Of a stretch of DNA of 59,683 nt, positions 14,710-23,811 are shown one piece after another. The notes under the pieces were generated by a model. The model ran no database searches. It was not told the DNA's origin and worked only from the letters and a program-made list of their open reading frames with translations. A program made the translations under genes and the position numbers. The stretch is from Candidatus Lindowbacteria bacterium RIFCSPLOWO2_12_FULL_62_27 (GTDB lineage: Bacteria > Lindowbacteria > 2-12-FULL-62-27): contig MFPR01000024.1 in the NCBI GenBank assembly GCA_001784175.1, positions 1 through 59,683 of the forward strand, in the 5' to 3' direction. Positions within the stretch are counted from its first letter, which is position 1, and every line of letters starts with the position of its first letter.

Positions 14710-16361
14710 TCAGCGCAAAAGGCCCCGGCCTTCGAAATTGGAGCCGGAGGGATAGATTTGGCTGGCTTCCGCGCTGCGGTTAAGGCGCGTCAGGCTGTGC
14801 GCCAGGATGTACTTCAACATCGGCAGGCGCGGGCTGGCCGGCCAGGTTTTCTCAAACCGTGCGACATCTGATTCGACACGAGCGTAGGCGTTCAGATAAT
14901 AATGGTTCAAGATTGAAAAGTAGTCGCGCTGTTCATGCAGCATTCCGATGGCGTCCCGCGGCGCGTTATCGAGGGCGGCCAGCGCCGCCGCCGCCTCTTC
15001 GTATTGTCCCCGAAGTTGCAGGAGTCGGGCAGGGCGGAGGATGCTTAAAAACGGGAGGACCTCAGCCTTGATTTTTCGAAACATGTTGTATGTGTAGTAT
15101 CCGCGCAGCCAGTAGGGGAAATCCCACCGTCCCACGGCGATGTTCGCGATGGTAACCTTGGGATTGACGTGATCTTCCGTCGAAAAAGGCGACAACTGCA
15201 GAATCTCGGACAACAACCGGTCGGTCAGTCCGTCGATCTCATGCGGCGGCCGGCCCGGCGCCACATGGTCGGCCACGAAGGTGCGCGCCGAATCCCATAC
15301 ATCGAAAAAGAGTATCTGGTCCGGAACATAAAACCGGCAGATCATCTCGGCGAGTCTCATCATCGGCAGAACCGCACAGGCCTCCACCGGATTCAAAAAA
15401 AGCGTCGCGTGTTTGTACTTCGGATCGCTTTTCGACAGCGACCACACCGACTCCGGGTAAATCCGGTTGCCGTAGGGATCGACCGCCTGCCAGCCCCGCT
15501 CGGTCTTGATTTCCGTGATCGTGTGCGACGATGGCCCCTCCGGATCCACGAACAGATACACCATCCGCGCCGGGAGGCCCGAATGAACCGCGAGCGTGGC
15601 CAGCACCCAGGCGCTGCGGTCGCAGGAGCCCATGCCACGGATCATGAGAGACAACGGCACATCGTTGTAGTCGAAAAAATTCCCGCCGGTCGGGGTCGTT
15701 TGCTTGAAATGATTTGAAACGTTCACAAACGTCCACTCCGTCAGCGCCGCCACCCGCTCCGACACAGGCCGGTCCGTCACGCCGCCCTGGGCATGGGCGA
15801 TGTCCCGGTACAGGAGCGCGCGCTCCATATATTGCACGGCGCTCCCCGAAAGCCGGGTGCTGCGCATTTCTTCCGAAGTAAACCCGAAGGTCTTCCGCCG
15901 GATCACATCAAACGCGTACGAGTCCGGATGGGGATCCATGGTGCGGATCAGATCGACGAAGAATTTCACGGCGTTTTCCTGCCGGTCGTAGTATTTCAGG
16001 TGCGTCGAAAAGCGGGTGTTGGCGTCAAACGCCCGAACGACCGTGCTGTCCCGATCCTTCACGATCACCATCTCACCCGCGCGTCGCGCGCGCAGTCGGC
16101 CGACGATGTCGCGGGGTCTCGTGCATCCGGTTCGGGACTTCACGTAATCAACGACCGCCTCAACCTGTCGCGCCAGCCTCTCGGCGCGCTGCGCATGCGT
16201 CAGAGCCAGGAACTGCTCAGGCGAAAGGCGGGGGAAATGACGTCATCCTTGAATTGCACGTCCGGGGGCGCCTTGGGACTCCCCGCCCAACCCCGGACCG
16301 GCAGGAAATGAATCCACGCGGCAACGCAACAATGAAGAATGATGAACAGACGTCGATTCAT
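14710..16361 (-). pseudogene. Secreted transglutaminase-like protein, frameshifted near its N-terminus
   Basis: Two frames make one protein. Frame 1 starts at ATG 16361, which overlaps the rimO stop (ATGA). It encodes a signal peptide (MNRRLFIILHCCVAAWIHF...) and continues to DDVISPAFRLS, then stops at 16200. The next phase is open from 16242 and carries on sensibly: RLSPEQFLALTHAQRAERLA, then about 475 residues to 14710. The shift is at or near a five-C run (16234-16230). The body has a transglutaminase triad: Cys in GMGSCDRSAW, His in SSHTITEI, Asp in AVDPYGNRIYP. The internal GTG at 16143 lacks a signal peptide. Either a real mutation or a base-calling error. Confidence 0.75.
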
Positions 16362-17641
16362 ACCGGCGTTCCGTAAAGGTCGTGCTCATCCGCGGAGTCG
16401 ATCCGCACTTGCGCGAAATCCCCCACACGGACGTAGTGGTCCTTCGCCGAAACGCGGACGACGCCGTCTACCTCCGGCGAGTCGAATTCCGTCCGGCCAA
16501 TGAATTCGCCGCGTTCCTTGCGGTCGAACAACACCGTGAGGATTTTTCCCGCTTTCTCCCGGTTTATTTCGCCGCAAATGCCCTCCTGCAAGTCCCGGAT
16601 TGCCGCCGCGCGGTCCTCCTTGACGTCCGGCGGGACATCGTCGGCCAGATCGAAGGCGTGCGTCTTCTCCTCGTGCGAGTAGGTGAAGACGCCTGCGCGG
16701 TCGAACCGTGTTTCTTCCAGCCACCGGAGCAGTTCCTCGTGGTCGGCGTCCGTTTCTCCCGGATAGCCGGCGATCAGGGTTGTGCGCAGCGCGATCCCCG
16801 GGACGCGCCCGCGGATCGTGCCGATCAGTTCAATCGTTTTTTCGCGCGTGAGTCCCCGCCGCATGCTCCGGAGCAGCCGGTCGGAGATGTGCTGGATTGG
16901 CAGATCGAGATATTTGCAAATGTTCGGCCGGCGGCGGATGACCTCCAGGACATCGAGAGGAAAACCGGCCGGATACGCATAGTGAAGGCGGATCCACGCG
17001 ATGCCATCGACGTCCGCCAGCCGGTCCAGAAGTTCGGCCAGTTTGCGCTTGCCGTACAGGTCGATGCCGTAAAAGGTAGAATCCTGCGCGATGATCACGA
17101 GTTCCCTCGTCCCGTTCTTTGCCAGCGCCGCCGCCCGCCGCACCAGTTCCTCCATCGAGACCGACACATGCCGGCCGCGCATGAGGGGGATCGCGCAAAA
17201 GGAGCATGTGCGGTCGCAGCCTTCTGAAATTTTCAAATAGGCGTAGTGTTGTGGCGTGGTAAGAAGCCGCTCGCCGACGAGTTCGTGTTTGTAATCGGCG
17301 TTGAATGTCTTGAGGAGGCGCGGAAGGTCCCGGGTGCCGAACCAGGCGTCGACCTCCGGGATTTCCTTTTCAAGGTCGGCCCTGTACCGCTCGCTCAGGC
17401 AGCCGGTCACGTAAAGCTTGTCGATCCGGCCCTGGCGTTTTTCCCCGACGAATTGCAGAATCGTGTCGATGGATTCGCGTTTGGCGGTTTCGATGAACCC
17501 ACACGTGTTGATGATGACGGTTCGCGCGCCATTTCGGGTCTCGTGGCCGGCCGCAATCCCGTTTGCGCGAAGCTGGGCCAGGAGCGTTTCCGAATCGACG
17601 AGATTCTTGGCGCAGCCGAGGGTGACGACGTTGATGCTCAA
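16358..17641 (-). CDS. rimO: Ribosomal protein S12 methylthiotransferase RimO
   Basis: Protein of 427 residues, radical SAM enzyme that methylthiolates the conserved aspartate of ribosomal protein S12. N-terminal MTTase domain has its three cluster cysteines in TLGCAKNLVDSE, IINTCGFIE and YVTGCLSERY. The radical SAM motif is CDRTCSFCAIPLMRGRHVS, and HYAYPAGFPLDVLEVI is typical of RimO. A C-terminal TRAM domain runs through the RKERGEFIGRTEFDSPEVDG region. I start it at TTG 17641 because LSINVVTLGC is the family N-terminus and TTGA overlaps the upstream stop. The longer upstream extension is a shadow of the enoyl reductase gene. Its stop overlaps the transglutaminase start. Confidence 0.95.
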   Translation of the reverse strand: MSINVVTLGCAKNLVDSETLLAQLRANGIAAGHETRNGARTVIINTCGFIETAKRESIDTILQFVGEKRQGRIDKLYVTGCLSERYRADLEKEIPEVDAWFGTRDLPRLLKTFNADYKHELVGERLLTTPQHYAYLKISEGCDRTCSFCAIPLMRGRHVSVSMEELVRRAAALAKNGTRELVIIAQDSTFYGIDLYGKRKLAELLDRLADVDGIAWIRLHYAYPAGFPLDVLEVIRRRPNICKYLDLPIQHISDRLLRSMRRGLTREKTIELIGTIRGRVPGIALRTTLIAGYPGETDADHEELLRWLEETRFDRAGVFTYSHEEKTHAFDLADDVPPDVKEDRAAAIRDLQEGICGEINREKAGKILTVLFDRKERGEFIGRTEFDSPEVDGVVRVSAKDHYVRVGDFAQVRIDSADEHDLYGTPV

Positions 17642-18444
17642 CCGGTGATGAACTCTCCGCCGTCGACGCCGATGACGTTGCCGGTCATCCAGCGGGTTTC
17701 GTCCTGGCAGAGGACGGCGATGGTCTCGGCGACGTCCTCCGGCGTGGTCGCGCGCTTGTGCGGGTTCATCTCGAGGGCCCACTGCATCATGCGGTCGTTG
17801 CCGGGGATTTTCTGAAGTGCGGGCGTCATCGTGACGCCGGCGCGGATCGAGTTGCAGGTGATGCCGTGCGGCGCCAGCTCCAGGGTGAGCTGGCGGATGT
17901 GCGATTCGAGCGCGGCCTTGGCGGCCGAAACGGCCCCGTACGTTTTCCAGACCCGTGTCGATCCCGCGCTCGTCATGACCATGATCCGGCTGCCCTTGCC
18001 GAGCAGTCCCGCACGCAGAAGGTCCTGGGTCCACCACACCAGGCTGTGCGCCATGACGTCAACCGTCATCTCCATCTGCTTGCGGTTGAGGGCCTCCTTG
18101 GAATCGGCGGCGATGAACGGCTTGAGGCTGCCGAAGGCGAGAGAATGCAGCAGGAACTTCAGCGGACGCGCGACCTTTGCCTTGACCACCGCGACGACCT
18201 CCGCGCGCTTTTCGTCGTCCGCGGCGTTCACGTTGAAGTATTCCGAATCGGCGCCGAACGATTTGATCTTGTCCCGGATCTCCTGCACGTGGGCCAGGGC
18301 GATCGCCCGGTCGAAATGCACGCCGAACACGCTCATCCCGCGTTTCGCCAGCGCCAGCGCCGTCGCCTCGCCAAATCCGCTCGACGCGCCCAGAATCAGG
18401 CCCCACTGCCCCGCAAACGGTTTCTCGCTCCCGTCCATGGTCAA
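17638..18444 (-). CDS. Enoyl-ACP reductase, FabL/FabI-type SDR
   Basis: Protein of 268 residues, NAD(P)H-dependent reduction of enoyl-ACP in fatty-acid elongation. Nucleotide loop GASSGFGEATALALAKRG at about 18-35. The active site has tyrosine and lysine seven apart, YGAVSAAKAALE, as in FabI and FabL and unlike classical SDRs (four apart). The segment around it (ALESHIRQLTLELAPHGI) and the end (GNVIGVDGGEFITG) look closest to FabL of Bacillus. Upstream HSLAFGSLKPF also fits. The stop overlaps the rimO TTG start. Start at 18444 or the ATG two codons later. A more general SDR role cannot be excluded. Confidence 0.85.
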   Translation of the reverse strand: MTMDGSEKPFAGQWGLILGASSGFGEATALALAKRGMSVFGVHFDRAIALAHVQEIRDKIKSFGADSEYFNVNAADDEKRAEVVAVVKAKVARPLKFLLHSLAFGSLKPFIAADSKEALNRKQMEMTVDVMAHSLVWWTQDLLRAGLLGKGSRIMVMTSAGSTRVWKTYGAVSAAKAALESHIRQLTLELAPHGITCNSIRAGVTMTPALQKIPGNDRMMQWALEMNPHKRATTPEDVAETIAVLCQDETRWMTGNVIGVDGGEFITG

Positions 18445-18521
18445 TTCTCTACATTATCAATTATGAATTGACAACAAAGGCCGTTGGGATAAGATGGGGA
18501 CTTGGAGGTGTGAATGGTTCC

Positions 18522-18731
18522 ATGTCAAGCGAACACGAAGAGATCGACCCCATCAAGAGCAATCCGACCAGCCACAAGGCCATCGGCGTTGCGCTCATGC
18601 TCGTGATCCTGATCGGACTGGCCTGCTGGCTGAAAGGCGACAGGCGGACTTTGAGACAGGCCGGCCCGCACGCCGACTCTGCGATCGAATCCTCAGAAGT
18701 GGCTGTTCCGTCTGACGAAGCTAAACCGTAG
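18522..18731 (+). CDS. Small single-pass membrane protein, unknown
   Basis: About 69 residues from the ATG at 18522, which has GGAGGTG about 13 nt upstream. One hydrophobic helix at about residues 18-34 (AIGVALMLVILIGLACWL), a polar N-terminus (SSEHEEIDPIKSNPTSHK) and an acidic C-terminus. No family recognised. Its last codons overlap, tail to tail, the end of the small minus-strand gene at 18721. Confidence 0.45.
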   Translation: MSSEHEEIDPIKSNPTSHKAIGVALMLVILIGLACWLKGDRRTLRQAGPHADSAIESSEVAVPSDEAKP

Positions 18732-18903
18732 CGTCGTACATCTGGCCGACGCCGACTTCCTTCGCCAGACTTCGAACGTTTTTGGGCTGTTCCTGTGTGA
18801 ATCGCTGGGAAATGTCGATCGCGTCCTCAACCACGTCATACCGTGGCGCCCGCGCGTTATGGATCTGTTCCTGATTCAGGTTCTGGATTACCCCGACGCT
18901 CAT
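18721..18903 (-). CDS. Small acidic protein of 60 residues, unknown
   Basis: MSVGVIQNLNQEQIHNAR start, then PRYDVVEDAIDISQRFTQEQ and a C-terminal half NVRSLAKEVGVGQMYDATV. Probably helical and soluble; not recognised. It looks real because GGAGGAGG stands about 8 nt before the ATG, and a plausible sigma-70 promoter lies about 105 bp upstream (19006-19034). The 3' end overlaps the convergent small membrane-protein gene by 11 bp. Confidence 0.55.
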   Translation of the reverse strand: MSVGVIQNLNQEQIHNARAPRYDVVEDAIDISQRFTQEQPKNVRSLAKEVGVGQMYDATV

Positions 18904-19005
18904 GTTCCCTGCCTCCTCCGTGATTCCAAGGTTCCGATGGGACCCCGCCCCATCCGGCGGCCCATCCTTTGAGCCGCCGACTTCCGAACTTGCGTGAGTC
19001 TGTTA

Positions 19006-19034
19006 AGGATACGGCAGACCTCCATGAAAGTCAA
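19006..19034 (-). promoter_or_regulatory. Candidate sigma-70 promoter for the 60-residue protein gene
   Basis: On the minus strand TTGACT (19034-19029), a 17-bp spacer and TATCCT (19011-19006). The -35 is five of six and the -10 four of six to consensus. It faces the small gene whose ATG is at 18903. Confidence 0.4.
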
Positions 19035-19076
19035 ATTTTTGTTGTCGTCCCTGCTCCCGGAAATTAGACTCATGCC

Positions 19077-20276
19077 ATGACCTACGATGCGATCATCGTC
19101 GGCGCCGGCGTCATCGGCTGCGCCGTGGCTCGGGCCCTGGCCGAAAAACAGCCCCGCTGGAAAATCCTGGTGCTGGAAAAAGAGCGCGACGTGGCGCGGC
19201 ATACGAGCGGGCGGAATTCCGGCGTGATCCACTCCGGGTTCAACGCGGCGCCCGGAACGCTCAAGGCCCGATTCTGCGTGGAGGGCAACCGGCGGCTCCG
19301 CGAATACTGCAAGAAACGCGGCGTGGCGATGCAGGAGGTCGGCACCGTCGTCGTCGCGTTGAACGACGAGGACGAATCCGTTCTCGCCGAACTCCTCCGG
19401 CGCGGACGGGAGAACGGCGTGCCGGGGATCGAGATTGTCCCGCAGGCGCGGTTGCGCGAGCTGGAACCCCATTCGGCCGGCCGCGCGGCGCTTCATTCGC
19501 CGACCGGGTCCATCGTCGACGGCGCGGGCGTCGCGCGAGCCTACGCGGAGGACGCAACAGCCGCAGGCGTGTCCTTCTCTTTTTTCCATCGCGTGCTCGG
19601 CGTCGAATCGTCCGGCCACGGCCATCGAATCCGGACGGACCGGGACATCTGCGAGTCCGATCATTTCGTCAACTGCGCCGGTCTCTACGCCGACCGGATC
19701 GCGCACACGATGGGCGTGGCGAAGGACCTGACGATCTACCCGTTTCGCGGGGACTATTTCCGGCTCGTCGAATCGAAATCGCATCTGGTGCGGTCGATGA
19801 TTTATCCCGCGCCCAACGTCAAGTATCCGTTCCTCGGAATTCATTTCACCAAAAAGGTCACGGGCGAAGTCCTCGCGGGCCCGAACGCCGTGCTCGCGTT
19901 CGGCCGCGAATCGTACCGGCCGCTCGATATTCACCTCGGAGATACGGTGTCGATGCTGTCCGATGCGAGGTTCTGGCGGATGGTGGCCGGCCCGGAGTTT
20001 CGCGCGCTGGCCGTCGAGCAGCTCAAGACCACGCTCTTCAAGCGCGTCTTCCTCGACCGGGCCCGGTGGCTCCTGCCGCAGCTTGAGCTTGGAGACATCG
20101 CGCGCGCCCAGAGCGGAAACCGCGCGCAACTCGTGAACCGCGCCGGCCACCTGGTCGAGGACCTGGTGATCGAGGAATCCGGGCGGTCGATCCACGTCCT
20201 CAACGCGGTGTCCCCCGGCCTTACCTGCTCGCTGCCGTTTGCGGATTATGTGGTCGAAAAATTGTTGAAGCCGTAA
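19077..20276 (+). CDS. lhgO: L-2-hydroxyglutarate oxidase family FAD enzyme
   Basis: Protein of 399 residues, FAD-dependent oxidoreductase of the LhgO/L2HGDH type, which oxidises L-2-hydroxyglutarate to 2-oxoglutarate at the membrane. FAD dinucleotide fold at the N-terminus IIVGAGVIGCAVARAL; then the family-specific RHTSGRNSGVIHSGFNAAPG and KARFCVEGNRRLREYC. Further on: HSPTGSIVDGAGVARAYAED, FVNCAGLYADRIA, LTIYPFRGDYFRLV and the C-terminal HVLNAVSPGLTCSLPFADYV. Length is normal. Stands alone on the plus strand; its 3' end overlaps the convergent MoaD-like gene by 31 bp, so antisense pairing of the mRNA ends is likely. Confidence 0.88.
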   Translation: MTYDAIIVGAGVIGCAVARALAEKQPRWKILVLEKERDVARHTSGRNSGVIHSGFNAAPGTLKARFCVEGNRRLREYCKKRGVAMQEVGTVVVALNDEDESVLAELLRRGRENGVPGIEIVPQARLRELEPHSAGRAALHSPTGSIVDGAGVARAYAEDATAAGVSFSFFHRVLGVESSGHGHRIRTDRDICESDHFVNCAGLYADRIAHTMGVAKDLTIYPFRGDYFRLVESKSHLVRSMIYPAPNVKYPFLGIHFTKKVTGEVLAGPNAVLAFGRESYRPLDIHLGDTVSMLSDARFWRMVAGPEFRALAVEQLKTTLFKRVFLDRARWLLPQLELGDIARAQSGNRAQLVNRAGHLVEDLVIEESGRSIHVLNAVSPGLTCSLPFADYVVEKLLKP

Positions 20277-20554
20277 GCGGACCCCCCGGCGATGGACGCG
20301 ACGATTTCAACGCGGTCGTTTCCGGACAGCGCGGAGTCGAGGCCGTCGAGGTATCGGGCGTCCTCGTCGTTGATGGCGATGATGAAATGATGGTGGATGG
20401 CGCCGTCCGCGCCCAGAAGCATAACTTTAGCGCCGGGGAACTTCCGGTCCAACGCGTCGATCATCTCCCGCACCGACCGGGCCTTCACTGAAACCTCGGC
20501 CTTCTGGCCGGTGAGTTTCTGCATCATGGTCGGGATTTTTACCTTAACGGGCAA
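20246..20554 (-). CDS. MoaD/ThiS-like beta-grasp sulfur carrier
   Basis: About 102 residues. KVKIPTMMQKLTGQKAEVSV begins a ubiquitin-like beta-grasp fold, with VREMIDALDRKFPGAKVMLL and an end at DRVEIVASIAGG, the place where MoaD and ThiS have their C-terminal Gly-Gly. Here ten residues (SAYGFNNFSTT) follow the GG, so the tail would have to be removed before thiocarboxylation, or the protein is not a carrier. Start taken as TTG 20554 because GGAGGA stands 7 nt upstream and the frame fits the fold. That start lies inside the end of the NHL-protein gene. No MoaE, MoeB or ThiG is nearby. Confidence 0.7.
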   Translation of the reverse strand: MPVKVKIPTMMQKLTGQKAEVSVKARSVREMIDALDRKFPGAKVMLLGADGAIHHHFIIAINDEDARYLDGLDSALSGNDRVEIVASIAGGSAYGFNNFSTT

Positions 20555-22799
20555 ATCGGATTCCTCCGTAATACCACGCCGCAACACGCCGGCCCGCGGA
20601 CTGATCCAACATCCAGTCCCGCGCGGCGCGCAGCCGGGACAGAATCCGCCGGCCCCCCGGCGCCGGGTCGAGCATCTCGGAGATGACGCAACTGCGCGGG
20701 AACCCGACGGCCGCAGACGGGCTGGATCCGAAGACGGCGTAGTAGCTGAAATGCGAAACCTTGACCTTGACGTGATTCGAATCGGGGTTGCGGGCGGCGA
20801 TCGTGTCGTGTTTTTTCCATTCCGTGTCCGCGTTGCCCATGGAGTACACGACCAGGCTCGTCTCCTCAACGTCCGTGCCGTCGATCCGGCCGTCGTTGTC
20901 GGTGTCGTTGTAATTGAACGTCAGCGTGACCGAATCCCGGAACGAGCTCGGGCCGCTCTCGAACTCCAGGCTCTGATACAGGATGCCCCGGGCGTTCTCG
21001 ACGCCCTCCGGCACTTTGTCCTTTGGGTTGGTTTCGAATTTTTTGGTCTGCAGGACGGCGTCGGTGTCGAGCGCCGTGGGCGGAATCTCGATCGTCAGTT
21101 CCGACGCGACGTCCACCGTCACCTTGCGGCCCTTTTCGATCTTCTCCTTCTTCTCGTGTTCCGTGCCCGCGTTTTCCTCGATGTCGGCGCCGCTGCGTTT
21201 GATGCGGACGCGCACCGGAATCGAATAGGTCGTGTCGCAGTCGGCGGACATGGCGGCCGCGCGGACCCACACCGTGTCTCCGTCCGACCAGCCCGACACC
21301 GTGGTGTTCCATTTCAACAGATACGGACGGCCCGGCACATCCGGGCCGAGCACGGACCACGCCGTCGCGGGTTCCGTGCGGTACTGAAACTGCATCGTGA
21401 CGCCCTCGCCGGAACCCTTGAGGTGCGCGATGACGCTGACGGCGTTGCCGGAAACCGATTTGCCGGTCTGCGGCGTCGTGATCCACGGCACGGGACACGC
21501 ATTCGCGACCGGCGCGATTTTGTACTTGAGGAGCCGGGAATGGTAGCAGTCGGAGATGTAGAGATTGCCGTCCGGGTCGAAATCGATCCGCTGCGCGCCC
21601 CAGAGGCTCGATGCGGAGGTCGCGAACGTGTCGGCCGCCGCAAAATCGGCCTGGCCGAACACCACGTCCGCCACCGTGTCTTCGGCCAGCGGGCGCTTGT
21701 AAAACAGAACCCGGTTGTTGCCCCAGTCGGCCATGTAAAGGTTGGCATAGGCGTCGACGCCCAGCGAACAGGGCTCGCGGATGCTGCTGGCGCTTCGGCC
21801 ACCCATGTTCGCCGAGTCGGACGAGAAATGCGGCTGGCCGATCACGGCGTCGGCCGCGCCGTCCTCCTCCAGCGGAGAATTGAAAATCAGGCCGCGGCTG
21901 TTGTTGATGTCCGTCACGTACAGATTGCCCGACGGGTCCAGCCGGACGCGATAAGGCTGATTGAAGGACGATGCGGAAACGCCGCCGAGGTTCGCGGTGC
22001 TCGATCCGAAACTGTCCCCCTGGCCCAGAACTTTGTCCGCCACGACGTCGGTGTTGAGCGGATCATAGTAAATGAGAACGCGGTGGTTGCCGCCGTCCGC
22101 GACGTACACGTTGCCCGCGTCGTCCACGGCGACGCTCAAGGGGCCGCTCAGGCTCGAGGCGCTCGCGCCCCCGAGGTTCGCCGTGCGCGTGCCGAAGGTC
22201 CCGGCCTGGCCGAACACCGAGTCGGCGGCGAAATCGGTGCCGATCGGATCCCTGTACGCCAGCACGCGATGGTTGCCGTAATCGGCCACGTACAGATTCC
22301 CCTGCGCGTCGACACAGGCATCCGCCGGCGACCGGAGGCTCTCGGCGTGAGGCAAAGGATTCATGCGGTTGGCCCCGCCGACATCAAAATTCGCCTGGCC
22401 GATGACCGCCCAGGCGGGCTGGCCGTTGGTCAGGCCCTGCGCGCTGTCGAAAACCAGAACGCGGTGGTACTCCTGGTCGACGACGAACAGATAGTGCGTG
22501 TCGCCACGCACATGATACGCGGCGCCCATCGGGTAGCCGATGCAGGTCCGGCAGGGCCCGGTGTCCGTGTTCGTCACGAAATCCGGCTGGCCCAACACCC
22601 AGTCCGCCACGGCGTCCGACGGCTGGCCGAAAAAGCTCGGCGCCGGAAGCGTGGGCGCGCGCAGGACAGGCGCGGCCCGGCCGGCCGACTGCGCAGGCGC
22701 AGACGCCGGCGCCAGCGGCGCGGCGCGCTCCGTCCCGGCGGCCCACGAGACGCCGGGCGTCAAAAGCATACTCACCATAAGGACAACACCCCAAATCAT
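20544..22799 (-). CDS. Secreted NHL-repeat protein
   Basis: 751 residues from the ATG at 22799, which begins a signal peptide (IWGVVLMVSMLLTPGVSWA). Then about six NHL beta-propeller blades, each with a GNLYVADYGNHRVLAY-like strand and a VFGQ..F or VIGQ..F link (about 55-420). An Ig-like part follows (TPQTGKSVSGNAVSVIAHL), then a ZU5/PKD-like part (LTIEIPPTAL) with a calcium-type DTDNDGRIDG. The C-terminus SCVISEMLD...LRAARDWMLDQSAGRRVAAWYY resembles the CFIATAAYGS-type tail of secreted proteins. It is the penultimate gene of the long minus-strand run. Function unknown; surface binding or scaffold likely. Confidence 0.82.
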   Translation of the reverse strand: MIWGVVLMVSMLLTPGVSWAAGTERAAPLAPASAPAQSAGRAAPVLRAPTLPAPSFFGQPSDAVADWVLGQPDFVTNTDTGPCRTCIGYPMGAAYHVRGDTHYLFVVDQEYHRVLVFDSAQGLTNGQPAWAVIGQANFDVGGANRMNPLPHAESLRSPADACVDAQGNLYVADYGNHRVLAYRDPIGTDFAADSVFGQAGTFGTRTANLGGASASSLSGPLSVAVDDAGNVYVADGGNHRVLIYYDPLNTDVVADKVLGQGDSFGSSTANLGGVSASSFNQPYRVRLDPSGNLYVTDINNSRGLIFNSPLEEDGAADAVIGQPHFSSDSANMGGRSASSIREPCSLGVDAYANLYMADWGNNRVLFYKRPLAEDTVADVVFGQADFAAADTFATSASSLWGAQRIDFDPDGNLYISDCYHSRLLKYKIAPVANACPVPWITTPQTGKSVSGNAVSVIAHLKGSGEGVTMQFQYRTEPATAWSVLGPDVPGRPYLLKWNTTVSGWSDGDTVWVRAAAMSADCDTTYSIPVRVRIKRSGADIEENAGTEHEKKEKIEKGRKVTVDVASELTIEIPPTALDTDAVLQTKKFETNPKDKVPEGVENARGILYQSLEFESGPSSFRDSVTLTFNYNDTDNDGRIDGTDVEETSLVVYSMGNADTEWKKHDTIAARNPDSNHVKVKVSHFSYYAVFGSSPSAAVGFPRSCVISEMLDPAPGGRRILSRLRAARDWMLDQSAGRRVAAWYYGGIRFAR

Positions 22800-22842
22800 G
22801 GCAGTTGGATTGATTGTATTCCCCAAAAACGTCCCCGTCAAA

Positions 22843-23811
22843 TCAGCCCGCGAGCCGCGCGATGAGGGACCCCGCGTACAGGACGGGGTTGGACCGGAGC
22901 GAAAACAAAAGGCCGGGGGCAGGGGCGGAAACTTCCGCAATGCGGCCGCCGCCGACCGGATCCACGATGTGTCCGATGAGCGCGCCCCTCTCCAGCCGGC
23001 AGCCGAGCGCAGCGGCCGCGACAAACAAGCCGGCGGCCGGGGAAAGAACCGACAGGACGTCCTTCGGCCAGATGATCCGGCCGGGCAGAGGCCACGGCGA
23101 TTCCGCCGCCGGCGCGGCCGGGCCAGTCCCGGCCCGCTTTTCGAGAACGCCGCTCGCGACAAAATAATTCAGGATGCCCTCGTACACCCGCTCGCAAAAC
23201 AGCGGATCGATCCGGTCCGTTCCTCCAAATTTGAGGACAAAGGTCGGCACGCCCCGCAGATTGAGATTGTGCGCGAGGCTGCCCGTCAAAAGCGGCGTCG
23301 AATGCCGACGCCACACGATCGGCAGATTGAAACTCAGCGCCGACTCGTCCGGCATTGCGATCGACTCGTACAGCCGGATGTGCGGCAGTTCCTCGAAAAA
23401 ACGCGAGCCGCAGCAAAGATCGATGCAGCTTCGGCAGTCCCGCAGCGACGCCAGTACCGCCGCGGCGATCCGCTCCGTCGTCTCGCCCATCGACACGCCC
23501 GGGAACGACAGATTAATGTCGCGCTGGTCGAATGGCCAGTATCGCCGGTGCGCCATGGTGCCGAGCGGATTCAGGGCTGGAAAAATTTTCACACGGCCCT
23601 TCAGGCGCCACCCGGCCGCGCGGCCCTCGGTCACTTCCGATAAAAACCCGATCAGCTTGTGGCACACGTAGAGGCCGTTGTACTCGTCGCCGTAAAATCC
23701 GCTCGTGATCGCGACCTCCGGATCGCCGGCGCCGAACGTGAAGGCGTAGAAGGCGAGATTCTCGTTGAAGGGCAGTTCGATCGAGAGGATCGTTTCGGGC
23801 CGCGCGCTCAT
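22843..23811 (-). CDS. AstE/AspA-family protein lacking catalytic residues
   Basis: Protein of 322 residues, clear paralogue of the next gene upstream (succinylglutamate desuccinylase/aspartoacylase fold), but the active site is gone. The zinc motif HGDE is YGDE (Tyr40 for His). The DVNR.FPG substrate motif is DINLSFPG (Arg to Leu). The second zinc His in VDVHSSN is IDLCCGS. The general-base Glu of VVEMG is VLKFG. The rest of the fold is kept: RYWPFDQ, HNLNLRGVPT, and the C-terminal beta-domain ending NPVLYAGSLIARL. Probably a non-enzymatic binding or regulatory partner of the active paralogue. Start ATG 23811 overlaps the upstream stop (ATGA). Confidence 0.85.
   Translation of the reverse strand: MSARPETILSIELPFNENLAFYAFTFGAGDPEVAITSGFYGDEYNGLYVCHKLIGFLSEVTEGRAAGWRLKGRVKIFPALNPLGTMAHRRYWPFDQRDINLSFPGVSMGETTERIAAAVLASLRDCRSCIDLCCGSRFFEELPHIRLYESIAMPDESALSFNLPIVWRRHSTPLLTGSLAHNLNLRGVPTFVLKFGGTDRIDPLFCERVYEGILNYFVASGVLEKRAGTGPAAPAAESPWPLPGRIIWPKDVLSVLSPAAGLFVAAAALGCRLERGALIGHIVDPVGGGRIAEVSAPAPGLLFSLRSNPVLYAGSLIARLAG

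Noticed and set aside
16358-18037. An N-terminal extension of RimO by about 130 residues
   Set aside because: The extension is the antisense-like shadow phase of the enoyl reductase gene. RimO homologues begin at SINVVTLGC, and a TTG there overlaps the upstream stop.
20544-23162. A longer NHL protein starting at 23162
   Set aside because: The first 120 residues are Arg/Pro-rich shadow of the dead AstE gene; the ATG at 22799 begins a proper signal peptide.
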